Source: Rhodanobacter glycinis
Lineage (GTDB): Bacteria; Pseudomonadota; Gammaproteobacteria; Xanthomonadales; Rhodanobacteraceae
Length of the DNA: 64,000 nt
Direction: 5' to 3'
Assembly (NCBI RefSeq): GCF_900114325.1
Contig: NZ_FOSR01000002.1
Span: 186,001-250,000 of the forward strand
A program made the translations under genes and the position numbers. The notes beneath the pieces were generated by a model. That model saw nothing but the letters and a program-made list of their open reading frames with translations. It did not search any database and was not told the DNA's origin. Within the stretch, counting starts at the first letter, position 1. Each line of letters starts with the position of its first letter. Below are positions 59,142-64,000 of this stretch, in pieces.

Positions 59142-60755
59142 TCAATACGTGGCCAGCTTGACGTGCAGCCACTGCGGCGCACTGGTGAAGTTGAGGCCGT
59201 AGTCAGTCTGGTCGCCGTTCCACACGCGCATGAACTGCCACTTTCCGTCGACGTAGCGTCCCTCCTCGACGCGGTCGTACAAGGCATGCCGGCCGGCGTT
59301 GTGACCGCTCGGCTGGAAGCTCACGCGCACGTGGTCGCCGGTCACCAGGTAATCATCAGGACCGAGCTGGACGATCAACACGCCACCCTCCGGCGTCGGA
59401 TTGCCTTTCGCCTCGGGCGTGCCGAACAGCGGCTGGCCGTAGCTGATCTGTGCCTGCCAGTCGCCCAGGTCGAGCTGCTGCGTATGCGTTTTCTCCGGCT
59501 CGGAGGCGCCCCAGACCTTGCCCTCGAAACTGGCCTTGGCGACCAGCGACGCGATCGGACGCAACAAGGCGTAGTTCAGGGCAAACGGTTTCAGGGTGTC
59601 CGCATCCACCTTGCGCGCACCCAACGGCCAGTTGGAGTAACCGGTGTAATCCATGCCGAATGGCGAGAAGCCGATCGCCTGTTTGCCCAGCGCGGCGAAC
59701 ACGTAGCGCGCATACGGCGCCGCGCTGCCGGTTTCGCCGACGAACAGCGGGTTGTCGGCGCGGCTGTAGCGGCCCAGCACGGTGGTGTACTTGGCGTACT
59801 CGGGCATGTAGATGTCCGGCGCGATCAGATCGAGCGCGGGCGCTGCGGCGCGCCAGATATCCAGCACGTTGTCGGTCGGGCCGCCGCTGGCATAGCCGCC
59901 AGGTGGTCCGGGGTGGAACGGATCGCGCAAGGCGACGTTGGTGTACATCGGCAGGTCGTAGACGGCCTTGCCGGCGGCGGCCACCTGGTCGATGTAGTGC
60001 GCGATGGCCCAGGCGTAGGAGTATTCCGCCGCATGCTTGCCGAACACCTGCGACCAGCTGCCGGCAGGCTTTCCGGTCTTCTTCAGCACCGCCACGGGAA
60101 CCGGCGACTGCAGCAAACGGGTACCGGCCGCGGAGTAGTCGCGATCAGTACCGTAGGTGCCCGACTCGTTTTCCACCTGCACCATGATCACGGTGTGGCG
60201 GTCACCATCGATGCCACGCAAGTGTTTCATCAGCGCCACGAACGCACTGCGGTCGGCATCCAGCGTGCTGCGGGCAAACGGCGACATCGAATTGAGCGTG
60301 CCGCCATCTTTCTTCAGCACGCGCGGAAAGCGTCGGTTGTCCAGCTTCACCCACGCCGGCGCGTAGTTCGGGCCGTTGTTCTTCCAGGTGGCGAACCACA
60401 GCAGCACCAGCCGCACATGCTGTTCGCGCGCCTGCTGCACCAGGGTGTCGAGAAAGCTGAAATCGAAATGTCCCTCGGTAGGTTCGATCTGTTCCCACGC
60501 AATCGGCATCTGCACGGTGTTCACGTGCAGGGCTTCCATCGCCGGCCACACCTGCGGCAACATCGCCGGCCAGTTGCTGGAGTTGTTCACCTGCGCGCAC
60601 AGCATCAGGTAGGGCTGTCCATCCACCAGCAACATGTGCCGGCCGTCCTGGCTGACCACGCGCGGCAACGACGAAGCAGTCGCCGGTAACGCGGCGGCCA
60701 GACCAAGTACGAGGGCAGCGGCGCACCACAGGCGGCGCATCATGGATGAATGCAT
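59142..60755 (-). CDS. GH35 beta-galactosidase with C-terminal DUF5597-type domain
   Basis: 537 aa, exported ([22 protein letters not shown]). Removes galactose side chains from xyloglucan. Catalytic barrel with [19 protein letters not shown], acid/base in the [12 protein letters not shown] motif (about E197), and a nucleophile Glu in NPLFVGETG. The C-terminal beta domain (about residues 395-537) is of the kind found in bacterial GH35 enzymes of about 540 aa. The ATG at 60755 has GGAG 6 nt upstream; an ATGA overlap with the preceding stop at 60773 would add six residues. Confidence 0.9.
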   Translation of the reverse strand: MHSSMMRRLWCAAALVLGLAAALPATASSLPRVVSQDGRHMLLVDGQPYLMLCAQVNNSSNWPAMLPQVWPAMEALHVNTVQMPIAWEQIEPTEGHFDFSFLDTLVQQAREQHVRLVLLWFATWKNNGPNYAPAWVKLDNRRFPRVLKKDGGTLNSMSPFARSTLDADRSAFVALMKHLRGIDGDRHTVIMVQVENESGTYGTDRDYSAAGTRLLQSPVPVAVLKKTGKPAGSWSQVFGKHAAEYSYAWAIAHYIDQVAAAGKAVYDLPMYTNVALRDPFHPGPPGGYASGGPTDNVLDIWRAAAPALDLIAPDIYMPEYAKYTTVLGRYSRADNPLFVGETGSAAPYARYVFAALGKQAIGFSPFGMDYTGYSNWPLGARKVDADTLKPFALNYALLRPIASLVAKASFEGKVWGASEPEKTHTQQLDLGDWQAQISYGQPLFGTPEAKGNPTPEGGVLIVQLGPDDYLVTGDHVRVSFQPSGHNAGRHALYDRVEEGRYVDGKWQFMRVWNGDQTDYGLNFTSAPQWLHVKLATY

Positions 60756-60769
60756 CGTCATCTCCGGTT

Positions 60770-62755
60770 TCATCGGGGCATCTGCATCGGCGCAGCCAGC
60801 TTCGTGGTACGGAAGGGCCAGGCCGGCAAGCCGGCGTGGTCGATCAGGTTGGCATCGACCGGGTCTTCGTTCCATGCGTAGCGCACGGCCACCGGGTGGC
60901 GCAGCATCGCGTTCCACACCACGACGGTTGCGCCTTCGATACGCGCCTGCGCCGGCAGGTAATGCCCGTCGCCGCCGGCCATCTCGAAGCCGCGTACGGT
61001 CCGTCCACCCCCGCGCACCGCCAGTGCTTCACCCTGCGTGTCGAACGACAACACCGCCTTGGCACCATCCACCCGCATGGCATGGAAGACCGGCCCGGCA
61101 TCGACCACCTTGTCGCCGAACACCACGTGACGTGCCACCAATGCCAGTCGATGTCCCACGTCCTGCTTGTCGGTGGGATGGATGGTTTCGGTGCTGCCGA
61201 TATCGATGGTCACCGCCTGCCCGGTGGCGGGCAGTGCCAGCGCAGCGGATTGCGATTCACGCAGTCCCGCCCACGGACTGGAGTCCGCGGTGTCCTCGCC
61301 GGCTTTGAAGTTGGCCAGCTGCACCCACAGGAACGGCAGCCGCGGTTGTTTCCACGCGGCGCGCCAGGAGCTGATCAGCGCCTTGAACTGGTCACGGTAG
61401 GCCAGCGCGTTGCGGTTGCCGTCCAGTGCATTGGCCTCGCCCTGGTACCAGACCACGCCGCGCAACGGATAACCCTCAAGCGGGTGGATCATCGCGTTGT
61501 AGAGCAGGGTCGGCGTCACCTCGCGCGTCTCGGTAGGCACCAGCGTTACCGCGGCCGGATGGAAGTGCCACGTACCTGCCAACGTGCGGCGCGCACCGTC
61601 TTGTGGCTGCACATAGAGCTCGCTGGCCGGACCATGGATGCCGCCACCGTCGTCCAGGTCGTCCACCCGGATGGCGAGCGTGTTGTTGCCCGCATGCAAG
61701 GCCGCGGCCGGCACCTTGTAGACACGCTGCAGGTTCCATTGCCGCTCGGTTTGACCGATCAGCCGGCCATTGACGTAGCTGCGGTCGGAATCGTCGATTT
61801 CGCCCAACCCCAGAGTGACGCCGTGACGTGCCTCGTCGGCGCTCAAGATGAACTGCGTGCGGTACCACGCGATACCGTCCATGTCGTAGTAGCCGACCGT
61901 TTCCCAGTACGCTGGCACAGCGATGTTCGCCCATGATGATTCGTCGAGCTTTGCCGCCGCCCAGGCGAACTTGCCGGCCGCGTCCATCACATCACCATGC
62001 TGTTCCGGCCAGCGTGCAAGACGTTGCCGGGTGCGATCGAGTTTCGCCGTCTCTGCGGCCGTGGCCGTTTTCATGCTGGCGACCAGCGCCTTCACGCCTA
62101 CATGACCGATACGCGCACTCGTCCACGCTTCGATACTGCTGCCGCCCCAGCTGCTGTTGACCAAACCTTGCGGCACATGGGTGCGCACCTGCATGTCGCG
62201 TGCAAAGAACCAGCACACGGCGGAGAACTGGCCAACGGTCGACGGACTGGCCGCGACCCAGCTGCCGCCCTGCAGCCGTTTCAGCGGCGCGGTGGATGCG
62301 GCGTGCGGAATCTTGAACTGGCGGATCGACGGATCGTTCGCCTTCGCTTCCTCGGCCGCGGCGTCGCGACCTTCGGAAACCATGAACTCCATGTTCGACT
62401 GGCCCGAGCACAACCACACATCGCCGACCAGCACATCGCCGACCAGCACATCGCCGACGCGGCGATGCTGATACCCGTCGTCGACATCCAGTGCGTAGGG
62501 GCCACCGGCCGGATGGGCCGGCAAGGTCGCATCCCAGCGTCCCTGCGCATCGGCGACCGCCACGACATGCCTGCCGTCGAAGCCCAGCTTCACCCGCGAC
62601 CCCGGCGTGTCCCAGCCCCACACGCGCATCGGCTGGTCGCGCTGCAACACGGCGCCCGGCGAGAACAGTCGAGGCAATGTGAGCGTGGTGGCCTGCGTCG
62701 CCAGCGGCAGCAGCGCGCCCAGGCTCAACGCGCCGGATAAAACGAGGCGCTTCAT
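60770..62755 (-). CDS. CE20-type acetylesterase (annotated elsewhere as sialate O-acetylesterase)
   Basis: 661 aa, exported ([18 protein letters not shown]). SGNH esterase with nucleophile in [11 protein letters not shown] and the Asp/His pair in [14 protein letters not shown]; a jelly-roll domain is inserted (about residues 280-400). Related Xanthomonas proteins in xyloglucan loci form carbohydrate esterase family 20 and remove acetyl groups from xyloglucan oligosaccharides. Just before the catalytic block the sequence reads [15 protein letters not shown], caused by a 15-bp tandem repeat (62417-62458). The start overlaps the GH74 stop by 4 bp. Confidence 0.9.
   Translation of the reverse strand: MKRLVLSGALSLGALLPLATQATTLTLPRLFSPGAVLQRDQPMRVWGWDTPGSRVKLGFDGRHVVAVADAQGRWDATLPAHPAGGPYALDVDDGYQHRRVGDVLVGDVLVGDVWLCSGQSNMEFMVSEGRDAAAEEAKANDPSIRQFKIPHAASTAPLKRLQGGSWVAASPSTVGQFSAVCWFFARDMQVRTHVPQGLVNSSWGGSSIEAWTSARIGHVGVKALVASMKTATAAETAKLDRTRQRLARWPEQHGDVMDAAGKFAWAAAKLDESSWANIAVPAYWETVGYYDMDGIAWYRTQFILSADEARHGVTLGLGEIDDSDRSYVNGRLIGQTERQWNLQRVYKVPAAALHAGNNTLAIRVDDLDDGGGIHGPASELYVQPQDGARRTLAGTWHFHPAAVTLVPTETREVTPTLLYNAMIHPLEGYPLRGVVWYQGEANALDGNRNALAYRDQFKALISSWRAAWKQPRLPFLWVQLANFKAGEDTADSSPWAGLRESQSAALALPATGQAVTIDIGSTETIHPTDKQDVGHRLALVARHVVFGDKVVDAGPVFHAMRVDGAKAVLSFDTQGEALAVRGGGRTVRGFEMAGGDGHYLPAQARIEGATVVVWNAMLRHPVAVRYAWNEDPVDANLIDHAGLPAWPFRTTKLAAPMQMPR
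62417..62458 (-). repeat. 15-bp in-frame tandem repeat in the CE20-type gene
   Basis: Unit CACATCGCCGACCAG, 2.8 copies. Encodes [14 protein letters not shown], so unit number changes keep the frame. Confidence 0.9.
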
Positions 62756-64000
62756 GGTGCCGTTTCCATTGGTTCGCCATAGACAATGCCGCGCCCGCTG
62801 GTGGCCAGATACACACGGCCGAACACGCGCGGGTCGCCGACAAGATGCGTAATGCGACCATAGCGATGCGCCGCATCATTGATGCGCTGCCAGTGGCCGC
62901 CGTCATCGATGGAGCGGAAAATGCCCTGGTGTCCGTCAAGCCGGCCGGCCACGAACAAGGTCGACTCGTGCCGCCCTTGCGCAGGCTTGCCGAAACCGAA
63001 GGCATCCACACCGGTGAGGCCGGCAAAGCGTTGCTGCACGTTGCCGGCGTCATCGCCACGCAGCAACGGCAGATCACGCGCCGCGAGATAGAGCACGCCG
63101 GCCGCGTCCGGCACCGCCTGCAATTGCACGTGATCGTGGCCCTGCGCGGCTGCACCAAGGCGACCCCGAATCGGCCCGAATGTCACGCCGCCATCCTGGC
63201 TGGCAAACAATGCCCCGGTATGCGGATCGAACGCCGCAAGGCGCCGCGGATCGACGCGATCACCCACGACGACCACCGTGCCAGGCAGCCTCTGCACGGT
63301 CTGCCAGTGCCGGCCGAAATCGCGGGTGATATAGACGTGCCGCGCATGCCGCGGCGCCCACAGCACAGCGCTGCCATCGGCGGTGAGTGCAATGCTGCCG
63401 GCGCCGTCGCCGTCCGGCGGTTCGCTGGCGAAGGCCTGCCAGTGCCGGCCATCGTCATCGGACCAAGCCGCGCGCATGGCCGGCCCGAACGGTTCACGCA
63501 GGTAACCGCTGCGCACGATCAGTGTTGGACGCTGCCCCGCGTAGTCGATGCTTTCGCTGTTGGCATAGCGCGGCGGTGCCTGGAACTGCAACGGCGCCAC
63601 GGCAAGGTCGTCGTGCCGAAAACCGTCGAGATCGCCGATCGCGCTCAGCAAGTGCGCGCCCTGCGGCGGGCTGATCAGGCCCAGCGGCACGGTTTCCTCA
63701 AGCCCGCGATCCTGGAACCACCAGTGCACCTTGGCGCCAAGATCGAGCCGGCGCATGTCGCGCGAAGCCCAGATGCCGTAGCCGGTGACGAACATCACGT
63801 GGTCGGGATCGAATGGATCGATGGCCACGGTGGTCATCCAGTGCGGCGCATGCCCCACCGTCCATGCCGCACCGCTGTGATCGAACACCGAGTGCGCGAA
63901 GACCTCGGTCCAGTGCGCGCCGCGATCGGTACTGCGGAACAGCAGGTCGTGCGGCGTGTAGTGATGATGGGTGCTGGCGATCAACACCTTCGGATCGGAG
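62752..64000 (-). CDS. GH74 xyloglucanase (partial, N-terminal part outside window)
   Basis: The C-terminal 416 codons of a seven-bladed beta-propeller endo-beta-1,4-glucanase that cuts the xyloglucan backbone. Propeller repeats with Asp-box-like turns (RSTDRGAHWTEVF, WSDDDGRHWQAF, ITRDFGRHWQTV, ASQDGGVTFG, RSIDDGGHWQRI) and the GH74 C-terminal hallmark FGFGKPAQG ... GIFRSIDDGGHWQRIND ... GDPRVFGRVYLATSGRGI. The catalytic Asp of the second propeller lies in AIDPFDPDHVMFVTGYGIWASRD or near. Signal peptide and start are outside. First visible gene of the six-gene operon. Confidence 0.9.
   Translation of the reverse strand, partial: SDPKVLIASTHHHYTPHDLLFRSTDRGAHWTEVFAHSVFDHSGAAWTVGHAPHWMTTVAIDPFDPDHVMFVTGYGIWASRDMRRLDLGAKVHWWFQDRGLEETVPLGLISPPQGAHLLSAIGDLDGFRHDDLAVAPLQFQAPPRYANSESIDYAGQRPTLIVRSGYLREPFGPAMRAAWSDDDGRHWQAFASEPPDGDGAGSIALTADGSAVLWAPRHARHVYITRDFGRHWQTVQRLPGTVVVVGDRVDPRRLAAFDPHTGALFASQDGGVTFGPIRGRLGAAAQGHDHVQLQAVPDAAGVLYLAARDLPLLRGDDAGNVQQRFAGLTGVDAFGFGKPAQGRHESTLFVAGRLDGHQGIFRSIDDGGHWQRINDAAHRYGRITHLVGDPRVFGRVYLATSGRGIVYGEPMETAP

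Overview
The window is high-GC Gram-negative DNA. Gene content (monomeric isocitrate dehydrogenase, an xyloglucan/xylose locus, DPP-type S9 peptidase, M56/BlaI pair, VirJ-like protein) and dispersed palindromic repeats point to Xanthomonadales, most likely a Rhodanobacter/Dyella/Luteibacter-like member of the Rhodanobacteraceae. That assignment is inference from gene content; no rRNA or tRNA gene is present to test it.

Layout, left part. 1-1209: N-terminal part of monomeric NADP-isocitrate dehydrogenase (minus strand, runs off the edge). 1.4-2.8 kb: an unrecognised small protein, a lipoprotein and a LysM protein. 2.9-10.9 kb: an mdtABC-type RND efflux cluster with an intrinsic terminator between its two pump genes. 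11.3-18.7 kb: mostly housekeeping (c-type cytochrome, ACP phosphodiesterase, alpha/beta hydrolase, ZapE, an EAL protein, an acyl-CoA synthetase). 18.86-23.5 kb: nrdAB (class Ia ribonucleotide reductase), whose leader carries two DnaA-box-like sites, two NrdR-box-like sites over the promoter and a cobalamin riboswitch; a GIY-YIG gene flanked by palindromic repeats sits between nrdA and nrdB. 23.5-27.7 kb: alternative oxidase, a divergent BlaI/M56 regulator-protease pair with visible palindromic operators, and a SEC-C protein.

Middle. 28.0-29.9 kb is a graveyard of mobile and defence DNA: a five-repeat type I-E-like CRISPR array fused directly to a cas3 gene that stops after about 289 codons, followed by an ORF-less group IIC intron of about 628 nt inserted right behind the terminator of a DPP-type peptidase gene. 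29.9-45.1 kb: peptidases, thioesterase, GST, a LysR/aldo-keto reductase pair, QueF, a second lipoprotein paralogous to the one at 2 kb, mprF-virJ (membrane lipid aminoacylation), a DUF1328 protein and a V4R-domain protein.

Right part. 45.1-64 kb is a xyloglucan utilisation locus. A six-gene minus-strand operon (GH74 endo-xyloglucanase, CE20-type acetylesterase, GH35 beta-galactosidase, GH3 beta-glucosidase, GH31 alpha-xylosidase with PA14, SGNH esterase) would strip xyloglucan to xylose, galactose, glucose and acetate. Next to it dgoD, xylB, xylA and an MFS sugar porter would take up and catabolise xylose and galactonate, with an AraC-type XylR regulator between the two groups. The GH74 gene is cut by the right edge.
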